Translations under genes and position numbers: made by a program
In this document: piece by piece, positions 48,810 to 60,266 of the stretch
Position numbering within the stretch: position 1 is the stretch's first letter
How the letters are laid out: every line of letters begins with the position of its first letter
Source of the DNA: Saxidomus purpurata
Lineage: Eukaryota > Mollusca > Bivalvia > Venerida > Veneridae
Direction: 5' to 3'
NCBI GenBank assembly: GCA_022818135.1
Contig: JAFMSR010000013.1
Location: 28,683,215 to 28,747,214, forward strand
Length of the DNA: 64,000 nt
The notes under the pieces: model-generated
The model's database searches: none
The model's input: only the letters and a program-made list of their open reading frames with translations
What the model was told of the DNA's origin: nothing

Positions 48810-50470
48810 AAGTATAATAATATTTTCTCTTCTACAACCTTTTGCAAAAAATTGACTTCGATTACCTATCGATTTTATTTGATAATTTGAATAAACTACT
48901 ATGTGGTGGCAATATATCAAAATTTCAGGTGGGGTCACTGGACAAAATTCTTCGCCAAACTGCAAAATATATGAAGAGTACCTTCCAAAATACGACGTTA
49001 TTTACGTCAAGATTGTCGCAATAGTCGGCACACTGACTATAAATGCACTCGTTATGTAATAAAAATGCAATCAAAATTTGTGTATACTTGTAACATAAAA
49101 AATGAAACTTGAATCTTCAAAATCTGTTCATAAATACCACAGGTACGAACGTTTGTATATAAGCGCCTAAAGAAATTGGGTAGACTACTTGACGACGTCA
49201 TGACGTCAACGTCGCGTGAGCGTGTTCTTATCAAATAGCATCACATTAAAGTACATACATCGTAGACTGCATATGCAAAATATGACCGTTTTCTAAGGAG
49301 GTTGAAATATTCAGACGTAAGGCGTCATGTTAAAGGGGACGTTACAACTTTTTTACATCTACACCACAAATAAAACTTTTGCAAACAGTAGCAAGTTGAT
49401 AACTGATGTTTGCATTAATGCAACATCAAATTTATTTTCATTATTGAAGGTAGGTGTTTTAGGCTTTAGACTTCAAGATAATATAATTCGTAATTTTGAA
49501 TTGTGGTGTATAACTGGTACGTATAAATGGGTAAAGTCCTACCAGTCACCAAAGAACATCGAGCTTTCTCAAACATTGATGCTTGAAATTTTGAAATGCT
49601 GCCTTATCTTCATTCAAAGCAATATATAATTTAATAATTTCTTTGTTTTGCCTGTTGAGTTCTTAAAAGTGTTCAGTGTATTTCTATTGGTGTAACAGCA
49701 TGCACATTCGTTAATTGACCGTTTCTTATGCTTGTTTCCAGCTTGGAAAGTCACTTTTTGGCCTTGCTATTGGCCGATCTATTGTCACATAATACCGATA
49801 CGTTAATAGCATGCATATCAGAACAGAACAGCACAGAACAGAACAGAACAGAACAGAAATTTATTTACATAAGACTTGAACATATAATACAGTTCCTCGT
49901 CTGTGATAGACTATATACAGCATACAGCATACGATAAAATAACAGCGAGGGTACATCGCTGGAGAACAAAATTTCACAGCCGGACAATAATTTTAACGAA
50001 ACTTGCACGGCCATAGAGCCTGCTATTCTTTTGTCTTTTATAGGTGAGTTTCCATTTACAATAATATTTTACGTGCTCTTATGCCTAACACTTACTTATA
50101 TTTTGGCTGGTTTTACAGCAGTATATCTACTGTTTATCAAAAAGCAATCACTGTGTTATGGCTACATGTATATTTTCGATTAAAGAAATAAACCCTTTAA
50201 ACCGTCTTATGTTAAGTATTACGAAAAGTAAGTAAAACGTAAATACGTTGGGACTGCAATTGAGAGTACTCTTGCTCAGATAAACTCTTGCGTCTCTAAA
50301 ACCATGATTTTTTTTTCAAAAGATTATCTTTAAAAAATTAGGATTCAATCGGTCGGAACGAACTCATCTGCTATTCGAATCAGATAACGTATATCCGGGA
50401 ATCCTGATATGATTCATCGCGTTTGTAACACAGAAAGTGGTTAAACTCGCACATTTTAATGCATCTTTCT
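48810..50470. other. intergenic with (AGAAC)n tract
   Basis: An AGAAC tract of about eight units lies at 49820-49859, next to AAATTTATTTACATAAGAC, which may be the tail of a retroelement. GACGTCATGACGTC occurs near 49192. The open frame at 49327-49629 on the plus strand resembles no family I know and lacks support. Confidence 0.4.
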
Positions 50471-50717
50471 TGTCTATGAAAAGTGCGTGACTGATTTGAA
50501 ATCAAATGGATCTTTACCATTTCGTAGATTTTGGCCGTAGAGATGAGAAAATGGTCGTATCATAAATGCAGGATTCAGACAGTCAAAATATAAAACAAAA
50601 CATCGGAAGTACTGGAAGCAGTTGATTAATCGTTTGTTTTTACAAAAATAATTTCTTACTAGACAAATCAATATTATTGCATTGCCCATGGTTCACTTTA
50701 GCTTACAGCTTGAAGTA

Positions 50718-51232
50718 TTAACCTATAATAGATGCGACGGGCTCAGTTGAAATGAATATTGCAAGGTAGTCAGCGCGGCCATATTGCCGTCGATTCCAGA
50801 AGTCTGCACCATTCATGTCGGAGTAGAGAATTGCGGGATATATTGGCTGATCATCCCAGGCGCAGTCTCCATTATGTTCAACAACTACCAGATGTCCCAG
50901 ATCTTGATCGCAGCCGCCGTAATGACTATTGATGAAAAACGTTCTCTCTAAATGATCGTTAGCATGACCTTGCACTGTGAAGTAGTTGAACGCATGTTGT
51001 CGTGTCAAATCGGACCAACTAGCCGCCTCCACTCTGCTACCGTTGAACCATGATGTCGCGCTGCTGCTGAGTCCGTCAAAAACAACATAGGCTACCTCTT
51101 GCGACTGCTTGTAAAGGGCTAGTTTCACGTATTGAACATTCAGGAGTTCCCAATGCAAAACCTTAGGATCACGATAGTGGCTTGAAGAAGATCTGTCCAT
51201 GTCCAAGGGCTTCTGTGTAGATACACCAGTAC
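50718..51232 (-). CDS. secreted-protein gene exon 3
   Basis: The acceptor GATAG ends at 51233 and 171 codons follow, including the stop. Contains the bulk of the domain and the C terminus ADYLAIFISTEPVASIIG. Confidence 0.8.
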
Positions 51233-52253
51233 CTATCAAAACAGGAAATGTTTATCTAAATATATATATATATCTATCTATAACATATCAAGCAAACGCC
51301 ATGGCGCACGGGTAGTACTATTATTGATATATAAAAGAAAATCACATTTTTATATTTTATATTGTATACTAGTCCTACAAATATCTCTAACAAATACAAA
51401 ATGAGTGAGCTTACCTTTCGCCCAAGCATTGTAGACGTCTTCTCCGTTACCTGCGGTGGCTCGGAATACCATGTCCCATCCTCCTTCTTCTATCTCAGAC
51501 ACCAATAGGGGGGCACAAATATGGCTGGGGACTGTTAACAACTATTTTATGCCAACTAATGTAGTACTGTGTCATATCAGTGAAATATCGAGTGATGATA
51601 TAATAAACAGTCACAGTGGAGTGATATAGGTTTGTCGGAACTCTTTTTCAGCGGCGCATATATATAATTTAGCTTTAATGTTAATAGTAAGCATAGATAA
51701 AAAGAAATCTTGTCCGTTACCTGAGTGGATAGGAATATTTCACTCAATGTACAATCCTCACATTTTCTTGCCTATCCTCATGACAACATAAAGCTGATCA
51801 ATTCTCGATAGATATGGTCTGTGCACTGTAGACAAACAAAATCCTCTATATATTTATGACGACTTTTTACATTTTGTATCAGTTTTTAACTTATTTTACT
51901 AACTCAAACAGCTGGAACCTTAACCCCACTGAACTCGTTAGCCATTTTTTGTTTACCTACAAAGTCTAAAATGATAACAATTATTTTTGTCTTGCTGAAG
52001 TAATTTATAAACATCATGTCAAACGCAACACTTTTATGTTAACTACATGTACCTAGAGATTATATAGTATGAAGACGGAAGCAAACCAATTTTCAAAGTG
52101 TCTTTTCTAAACAATGCCAACTATTGCCACAATCGAGAGACGCCAGACAGATTTAACTTATATTTATATGAATTTATGTATTCTCGATTGCGAAGCAGGT
52201 TCTTGCAACTTAGATTTATCGCTCTCGAGACTCATTCAAGATGGAATCAACCT

Positions 52254-52326
<73 letters not shown>

Positions 52327-53140
52327 ACAAGAAACGCCTAAGAGACACAGCACACTTAGGCACAGCGGGGGAGAGAAATATTTAAGTTAAAGTGCGCCGT
52401 TAGACTTTTAAGTAACTTAGAGAAAGACGCGTCGTTTTCACACTGTCCTTTTTAACGCACCAGTGGTTTCTATTGATTTGTAAATCTTGTAGAATATTTA
52501 GTCCAACTAAGAAGTGCTCCATTGCAAAGAACAAACGTGAATAAAATAAATTATGTCTTTGGATAGAATATTATAACAAGTAAAAACACTGAGCGAAACG
52601 CAAATACCCATTCCGTCCTGGAAGAAAAAATCCATTCAAACCAGCCACTAATGTTGCAGCAACTATCAAAAATTTCAAAACTAGCATTTTTCATTTATTC
52701 GCCTGTTTGAAAATTTTCCCCAAAACGCTGTTATATTGATAAACTTTGGACGATTTAGTGTTAAGAGTTAGGCCCCAAGTTACAAGTTCAAACAGATAAA
52801 GCTTGCACTATTTGATTGTCTGAAAGAAGAATCGTGGTATCAAGTTACAAAGACCTCGAGATGTCATTTCTTTATACGGTCTCACTTGCATATGGTGTTC
52901 TGTTTGAACCGTCTCTGAGGCTCTCAAATGATCTATTTAAAACAATCCCGTGAATTATATCGTATTCCGTAAGGGTCATTACCTTCTGTCATATTATTAT
53001 AGTGATTCATACCTTGCTTTGTATGGTGTTCCGTTTAACTCCGTGTTATCGCCTACATAATTATAAGACAGATGATGGCACAAAAATGTTAAACAGAAAA
53101 AAACAATCTTTTTAGTTTCTTTACGCGATGCTGTCGCCAT
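50718..53140 (-). CDS. probable secreted protein with a W-x-MVFR domain, three exons
   Basis: Exons 53140-53013, 51524-51415 and 51232-50718 on the minus strand join in phase (128, 110 and 515 nt) to about 250 residues, ending TAA at 50720-50718. Exon 1 encodes a signal-peptide-like start, MATASRKETKKIVFFCLTFL, followed by CHHLS. The mature part begins near ICAPLLVSEIEEGGWDMVFR and includes NVQYVKLALYKQSQEVAYVV, NYFTVQGHANDHLERTFFIN, GGCDQDLGHLVVVEHNGDC and ADYLAIFIS. I have a recollection of a similar uncharacterised domain (W-x-LVFR, VKLALY, FFIN-x-x-YxGC, ADxxAIF) in secreted proteins of molluscs, lancelets and corals, but cannot name it. Cysteines and the signal peptide point to an extracellular, disulphide-bonded product. 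Whether exon 1 joins exon 2 directly is inferred from matching phase; an intermediate exon is possible. Confidence 0.72.
51415..51524 (-). CDS. secreted-protein gene exon 2
   Basis: The acceptor CCCCAG (phase 2) and donor GTAAGC (phase 1) enclose 36 full codons including GGWDMVFRATAGNGEDVYNA. An upstream AACAG could also act as acceptor, but it would not fit the phase of exon 1. Confidence 0.72.
52180..52321 (+). repeat. (GA)n tract with conserved flank, copy 1
   Basis: About 32 GA units at 52257-52321 follow CTCGATTGCGAAGCAGG and CGCTCTCGAGACTCATTCAA and an AGATGGA stretch. The same flank in reverse lies next to a CT tract at 56938-57070. It lies in the intron of the secreted-protein gene. 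Confidence 0.85.
53013..53140 (-). CDS. secreted-protein gene exon 1: signal peptide
   Basis: ATG at 53140-53138, 42 codons plus two bases, then donor GTATGA. A charged n-region with KETKK is followed by the hydrophobic IVFFCLTFL. It ends in phase 2, which fits the acceptor at 51525-51526. Confidence 0.62.
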
Positions 53141-53639
53141 TTTCAGAAATTACGTGTGACAATTCATGTGACATCGGACTACTTTTAAAGCCGCTCGCTC
53201 TCAAATTTTTGTAAAAAGTAAAGTTCTTGAAACTGTATGTAAATAACGTATCTTAGAACATATAGTCATATAAAAAGGCTTCAATATAAATTCCTGTCAC
53301 GTATATCTCTAAATTTCAAATAATACGCTACGAAATTCAAAGCGTTGCAAACGCTTTTGAAATTCCAGTATAAACATATAGTGTAGCGGTGCTTTTCAAT
53401 CGATTTCTACAAATTCCTACCTAGATTTTTGCTTATTTTTCTTTCTAGCCTTTAGTTTTATATTTATGAATAAAAATGTCAATTTTTTATATAAATATTT
53501 TTTTCAACGGTAACTGAGAGCGAGCAACTTTAAGATGTTAACATAGAAATTGATGGCAGCGTAGCGTAAACGATAACTTTGGTTTGGTTATGTTTTGTCA
53601 GTCCTATACGAGAACTAGTTAGCAAGGTAAACTATTAGG

Positions 53640-54348
53640 AATATCTCTGCATGTGAACTACCCCAGAGTAATATACCGACTCCTATGTATTTTTCATGCT
53701 ATGTTTACGACATTAATACGTCCACTATGTAAACTGATTCACTATGCAGATGATAGTACAATTCTCTTCTCTCAGAAAGATCCAGAGGTAATTAGTAGAA
53801 TACTAGAGCTAGAAAGTTGTAGTCAGTGGCTTGTTGTTGATAAACGACCGCTCCACTGAGGTAAAACTGAAACTATTGTCTTTGGCTATAAGCGTAAAAA
53901 AGTAAGTTATATGACTTTTGGTGAAATGCAATTTGGGCCTTTAATGAGGTCCCAAAACTCTGTCAAATATCTTGGGTCTATTCTAGATAATGATCAGTCT
54001 GGTTATTCCATTGTTAACATTATTGTTAAAAAAGTTAACTCAAGAATCAAATTTATGTATAGGACAAGGAAAGGTTTTAAATAAATATCTCATGAAAACA
54101 CTTTTTGGTTTTGTGGTTTAAATAAAAATTCAAAACATAGTCTTTAGGTTGCTGAAAATAGAGTAATCAGGTTTATTAATAACGTTGTTAGTAAAACATC
54201 TTTAAGAGTACCTGATGTTATAGATATTGGTTTTCTGAATATTGATTCACGAAAAAAAAATATTCAAAATATTTTTTCTGATTGTGTTTAGGATAATTCA
54301 GATAATTTGTTTACCTTAATAAAATATTTTAATCATTTACTGTTATAG
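53640..54348 (+). pseudogene. non-LTR reverse transcriptase remnant
   Basis: Contains the catalytic box KLIHYADDSTILFS, then SCSQWLVVDKR and, after a stop, GKTETIVFGYKRKK and SVKYLGSILDNDQSGYS, in the order seen in LINE reverse transcriptases. Upstream, SACELPQS matches the place of the usual GVPQGS motif. Several stops and a frame change show it is dead. Confidence 0.82.
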
Positions 54349-54784
54349 AGGGTTGCAACGATACGGTCAAACCCGTATTGCGATATATTGCGATACAGTC
54401 AACCCATACTGCAATACGTTTTGCGATACATTTCGATTCAGGAAACCCATATTGCAATAAGTATTGCGATATATTGGTGAAACAGAAATGCTAAGAAAAT
54501 AGAATAAAACCAAATCACTACCTTAAATACAGTGCCACAAGTTATCCACAAACATTCCAAAAACTGCATATTAAAGGTTAACTCGAACTATGGGTAAGTT
54601 ATATTATATTTGTAACCTAAGAGTGGCAAATATGGTTAAACATAATCTTCTTCTTCTCTTTCTGATGTATTTAGATGCATAGCAATGTGTAAAGTAGTTC
54701 ATTTAACTCTGAATATCGCGGTACGTATCGACCCGGGTCTGTACTGCAATTTACCGGTATACCGGTATATCGCTGCACTACTAC
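54349..54784. mobile_element. hAT-like non-autonomous element
   Basis: The left end TAGAGGGTTGCAACGATACG and the right end ACCGGTATATCGCTGCACTA are imperfect inverted copies. TACTGTTATAG flanks both sides, an 8-bp or slightly longer target duplication. Inside are repeats of TATTGCGATA. It is inserted in or just after the reverse-transcriptase remnant. Confidence 0.7.
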
Positions 54785-54829
54785 TGTTATAGCCTTTCCA
54801 CTGGTTAATTCTATTATATAACTCCACCA

Positions 54830-55080
54830 GGGCTTATGAAATAAGATTTTCGCACACATTAGATTTTTACAAACATTGGTAAGACGTCCAGGAACCGCAG
54901 GATTTATTCCCCGCTCAATCACTATCAAAACTATAGTCTTTCGGATGAGAGCTTCATCCGCCGTCCCATGTATCGATGCTACACAGCAGGCATTTTTAAG
55001 TACTAGGGGTGTCTCTGATACTGGGACAAGTTCTGTACTCTGCACTATCCATCGAAACCTTACATACCGGTAATTAAACT
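54830..55080 (+). repeat. SINE-like unit, opposite orientation to 35140-35430
   Basis: Carries a decayed B-box-like head GGAACCGCAGGATTTATTCC, then AGTCTTTCGGATGAGAGCTT and TCTGTACTCTGCACTATCCA, which is the reverse complement of the body of the unit at 35140-35430. Confidence 0.65.
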
Positions 55081-55189
55081 CTTCAATCTGTGGACGTTGG
55101 TCATATGACTATTCCGGTACCAACGATAAAACTATCATAGAATACAAGGTTTGGCCTCTACACATGATTAAATCAGTTAAATTGCCTGA

Positions 55190-55329
55190 TTTCCGTCGCC
55201 GCAATACGAGCACCCAGGGAGTCATGCGGCGACGAGTAGGAGGGCCGTCGTGGTGTGCGCAGAAGCTCGGCGAGTGATCGCGGGTGGAGCCGCCACGAGT
55301 GCAGATCTTGGTGGTAGTAGCAAATATTC
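55190..55329 (+). rRNA. 28S rRNA gene fragment, inserted
   Basis: A GC-rich island of about 140 bp in AT-rich DNA. GACGAGTAGGAGGGCCG, GGGTGGAGCCGCC and GTGCAGATCTTGGTGGTAGT followed by AGCAAATATTC match, in order and spacing, the conserved part of eukaryotic large-subunit rRNA that I recognise. After AAATATTC the match to the expected sequence stops abruptly. The first part (55190-55222) is assigned less surely. It is a displaced fragment, not a working rDNA unit. Confidence 0.82.
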
Positions 55330-55627
55330 TTCTCGGTCTTACCTGCTACGCTCCTGTATTATAACGAAAAGTTTTCAAATTGATGGATAAAGTAATAAAC
55401 AAAATATTTGTACAGGAAAAAGTGCTCTTTAATAGTTTGGGAGTGTCATAAAAGCTAAAAACTAACAAAACATAAAATGTAATAGTTTTTTTCATAAATC
55501 AAACTGAAAAATGAAATCAATCTTAACATTCAAGCAAAAGTTGAAATACACTAGCACTAAATTACTTAGAATTATGTTGCATAATAGCGTCTCTCGTGAC
55601 TGCAGACCAGTTCCGTAAACCAACTAT

Positions 55628-56040
55628 TTAATATTTGCGTACAGCTTTTTTCGCTTTATCCATTGAGGCCAGTATTCTGCGAATTCGAGAACACGGTAGT
55701 CCAGACATATACATGCAAGCATAGGGAACATTAACAGGCGCAATAATATCTTGGTTCACAGTAATCACGTTTGCATTAGTTTGTATCCGCATCTGTATCG
55801 GAAACACTAAGTTCAAGAAGAATGTTACAATACTCTTTCATCAGAACATTTCTCCATTAGTCGATTGTACCGGGTATGTTGGAGACATGATTTTAGGCCT
55901 TGTTTGTCAAATAAATTGTTAAAAATTGTAGTAAATTTTGTCTTTGCTACATGATGGAGGACCCTTGGAATGAGACTGTTATACAACTTCCTTTGCTTAG
56001 GAGTCATACTTGGGTTCATGGCGAGTTCACCAGAGGAGAA
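55628..56040 (-). pseudogene. decayed coding remnant, family not recognised
   Basis: Three successive minus-strand segments in changing frames look protein-like: PKQRKLYNSLIPRVLHHVAK with KFTTIFNNLFDKQGLKSC (about 56030-55840), then RNVLMKEYCNILLELSVSDT (about 55850-55790), then PYACMYMSGLPCSRIRRILA and SMDKAKKAVRKY before a stop at 55628. The frame shifts twice by small steps. It could be a dead transposon gene or the last exon of a host gene pseudogenised here. I cannot name the family. Confidence 0.5.
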
Positions 56041-56059
56041 ATTTCTGGCTTCCTTCTTA

Positions 56060-56960
56060 AGGTAAATGTGAACGCCATTTAGAGAAACATACGACTAGTA
56101 ATCCTATATAGCATTTTCGTGAAGTTAAGTTGTACATGGAATAAGTTTTTTTCATAATATAGTACAATGTACAATATAAACTTACTTTACATAATCATAA
56201 TAGCGACTATTATAAGACTGTCTTAAAATTAAACTATACATCTGGGTCATATGACCCAGTATAATTTCATTTGCGTTACCGAAAAAAGTGATTAAACAAT
56301 GATACAACTGTTCTATTATATCGGTATGCTATGATACAAATAAAAGATGTACAACTAAACTAGCAATTACACTTATGGTATAATATCTTTGTATCTTAGT
56401 TTTCTGCTTACATACATTTATCAATTTCAACAGTAGTTATTTTCTCTTTATTATCACGAAATTATTCACATAATTATTATATCAACACTTCTAGGATTGG
56501 ATTGGGAGCTAACACCTTTTTAAAAGCTTTTGTTCAGACGGTGTTATGCAATCGATGTAATAATACAATACTCATATACTTAGATATTGCTTCCAATATT
56601 TTCAAGAGTCTATAGAGACAGTCTGTAAAATAAGAAACACATATATTTGTACATACACAAAACGATATATTATATACAAGACATAACACATTTGGTCTTT
56701 CATAGAATATTAGAATGCTAAACATTTAAAAATCTTAGCTGAAAAGATAGGACTCTAGCTAGTCAACATGTTTAAGATAATACTACATACATGTAGAACA
56801 TTTATAAATCATTATATACAAGAAGCTTCATGTTATATACACGTTTGTCAACAAAGTACTATAAAATACTAAAAGCTTAAGCTTGTAACCGTCATGGTGC
56901 TGTGGTACATGTAGTGACATTAGGCAGCATTACCCCCATCTCTCTCTGTCTCTCTCTCTG

Positions 56961-56993
<33 letters not shown>

Positions 56994-59900
56994 GGGGTTA
57001 CATCCATCTTGGGTGAGTATCGAGAGCGATTAATCTAAGTTGTAAGAAATTGATTCGCAGTCGAGAATGAAAAAGGTACAAAAATATTATCATGTTAAAT
57101 AAATACTTAATGTGATGCTACATAATCACATCTGACCATATGTCCACAATATATTGATAAGTACAACATATTTACGCATATTTAAATCATTTTTCTCATA
57201 GTTCTCATCCGTTTTACTAACAGCTAGCTGTATGTAGAATTACAGAAACCAAAGATCATTTAGACCAACAGGTATCAAAATGTTTTAGGAGCTCAACACA
57301 AAGATAAATATATTCATTAAGAAAAAACTCACTGATATAAATGTACATTCTTAAACCTTTTCGACAGCAATATCGATCACAGTCGTAATATTTCTATATT
57401 CATATTGTACAACTCATATAGATATAATAATCTGACCTACTGAAATCTTGGTAAACACAATTAGCTATGTAAATCGAACGAATGTCAAATATCTGTCACT
57501 AGAGTAACTAATACATTATGTAAACGAGTTGCAAAAGTTGCGATTAAAGTTTGAAACTTGCATGCATTACTTTAATGTAGATTGATATACCTAAACATTA
57601 TATTACCCTTGAAACGACCTAACTTAACTATGTTAACATTGTACAACACAATGATTTGAAAACAAATGTAAGAACTAAGTTATATCGACTTATTTTCATT
57701 TTGACAAATAGAAAATAAAATGTACCAATTTATATGGCTGGAATTTCAAATTTCAACTAAAACAATAAAAAAATTTTTGCAACCTCACTATATTCAAGAA
57801 GTTGAATTTACATATGTGGATTATTAATTCGGTAATATTCCTTTTTCTAGTAGTTAAAATAGGTGATTAATGTTGATGGTTACTTTGGTCACTTTAAAAT
57901 TGGGAACACGGGCATTTAAGGTTTACAGTAACAGTTCTTTGTGAAATCATAATATAGGACATACTCTGCAAAACTTAAGGACTACTAAATTACCACCACC
58001 TTTCAACGGGAAACATTATCTTCGTTTCGCTATGCATATATATGAATACATAATAAACATGTAGTATGACATGGAGATTTTGATATGTCTTTAATATAAG
58101 ATATTATATAAAACACAGCATTCTACTTCTCAATGATCTCTATGAACAAATAATTAGTCTACTAATAACTATTTGATAAAATAAAATTTCATAAAACAGA
58201 TATGCCTTTTTGTTTAAAAATCGGACAAAACATACCATTGAAAACACATCCTTTCAACTGATCAACTTTTACAATTAACATGTTGACCATCTTTATGACA
58301 AGCTTAGAAATGAAAAATGGATCTTTAATGCAGCTACAAAAATTACCCTTAACATTAAGATGTTTACGATTACAATTTGTAGATTTTCCGAACGTAATAT
58401 TATAGTCTCTTAACATACAAAAATAAATTCGGATCATATGATGAAACTAGTATGAAAAGAATCATAAAGCTGTACAGACAATTCTTGGCAATCTGCAATC
58501 GTTACTTTCTTATCTTTAAGAGACAGGCCCCGGTTTCTTACAAAAAAAGTCGTTGTACAGCTTACTAAGTTATTTCAAAGTCTAATTGTCACTAAAAACA
58601 AAGATCTTTATTGTTATCATTGTTAAAAAATAGCGTATTTGATCATAATAATATGTTGTAAGAAAACAAATGTGTTATATTAAATGCATGTCAGTTATTG
58701 CGACAAATTCATAACCCGGAACCGACTGAAGCGAAAAACATCTTAACAAATGTAGTTAAAAGACGCATAAGTACATACGGTCGCTATTGTTTCGCGGCGT
58801 AGATGACACGTCAAGCGTTTGAGTTATTGTTTCATAGATTTGTGTTATTTTGCGGCACTTGTGCCGGCATAAATCATGTCCTAAACTTTAGTGATTAACC
58901 CAGCCTACACGTTATCGCGGCTTCCGATACTTCTAAAAAATCAACAAGAGAACTCGATCTAAATGGAATTTATGGCCAGTCTACTCACCGCCATTAAACC
59001 GAAAACAGATCTCTTTCTTAGTAAATGTAGTTCAAAAAGATGTTAGTATATATGGAGATTCGCTTCGCGCCGGGATAAACCCGCTGTATATTCACATCAC
59101 AGCAAAGCATACTTGTATGTACGGCATTTTGACGCAATTCATTACATTAAAATGGCAATGCGGGTCATTCAAGGGCTAAATACATATATACACATTCAAA
59201 TTTACAGCATAAGTAACACGAATCGCATTTTTAAAATCCATATACTCATGAAATGATGGATTTTTAGTGTAGAAAACATTTTTGAAATAAGTCAACAGAT
59301 GCACTACATAAATGCAATGTACAAAATTAAAGTGACAGACGAAGGGTTATAAAATGTAAAAAACACAGGATGCAATTTATCTTTACGTTAATGTTTTGTT
59401 GCTAGGATTTTACAACGACTGACACATAAATCGACTTTATGAGTCTCCTATTAAATGAAACATAGTGCACACTGTATAACATCTCACATCGGCATTGCAA
59501 GACTGGTCAACTGTTGTCCCAGAAAAAATCATATCTTTGTCAGAGACAGACTGCCACTTTTTGTTATGTCTTATCATTCATGTGCCATCTAAGACGACGT
59601 TTTATATTTTTTACATGAATTATCTTTTCTTTCAATTTTCTATAAATGTTTTTAACTTAATATATTTTTCATGGCACAAGAGGAAAATTCTAAAATACGA
59701 ATGCATTATATGAGAAATATCAAGACTAAATTATTAGGATGTGCTGTTATAATAACATACTACAATTATTCTCTTTTTGTCATCATAAACATTCAAATAT
59801 CACTTTTGTCTTCAATTCTTTTCTTATATCCGATAGCAAATTCTTTTATCGTGACTGTCAAGTTCTGTGGCAAATCCAACGTCTTTCATACTTTGTATTT

Positions 59901-60260
59901 ACTTACACATGTTTTACTGTTTTCAGTTGTAGTGAAACAGGTGTAAGGTATGAATTCTGCTTTCGCGATGCTGACAAAGTTAGAGTTGTAGTTATTATAT
60001 TGTCACGACACAATTATCCGATCAACTTTTGCTCAAAATTTGACCTTACACTTGAGTATGTGAGTCTCAGTTTTTATCGTAGAGCAACTCAAATGACGGT
60101 TAAAAATTTGATAAGAAATCGATCGTATACTATGATTTCAAGGAATATAAACGAATCAGATATAAGGAGGTAAATACAAATGTACACAAGCCATTCCATG
60201 ATAATATTTAGATAATGTATGCATATTTTGCAGTTGTGTCAAAGGATCTACAACAAAGCA
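56060..60260. other. AT-rich region 3' of the VLIG-like gene
   Basis: No convincing gene. It contains the inverted (CT)n unit at 56938-57070 and a loosely repeated pair near 58740-58820 and 59020-59100 (TAAATGTAGTT-like, then a CTTCGCGCCG or TTTCGCGGCG core). Part of it is presumably 3' UTR of the gene ending at 60267, but no poly(A) signal could be fixed with confidence. Confidence 0.4.
56938..57070 (-). repeat. (CT)n tract with conserved flank, copy 2
   Basis: A CT tract at 56938-56992 is followed by CATCCATCTTGGGTGAGTAT and CGAGAGCGATTAATCTAAGT, the reverse complement of the flank of the GA tract at 52180-52321, with about 15-20 percent difference by eye. Confidence 0.85.
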
Positions 60261-60266
60261 AATTGA

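Noticed and set aside
49190..49206. GACGTCATGACGTC as a CRE-type regulatory element
   Set aside because: A single site with no adjacent supported promoter; short palindromes of this kind are expected by chance and also occur in the repeats near 22.5 and 23.6 kb.
49327..49629. A 100-residue plus-strand open frame
   Set aside because: No recognisable family, no splice or promoter support, and composition like the surrounding AT-rich DNA.
59495..60173. Plus-strand open frames downstream of the VLIG-like gene
   Set aside because: AT-rich, hydrophobic by composition, overlapping in different frames, with no start context or similarity.
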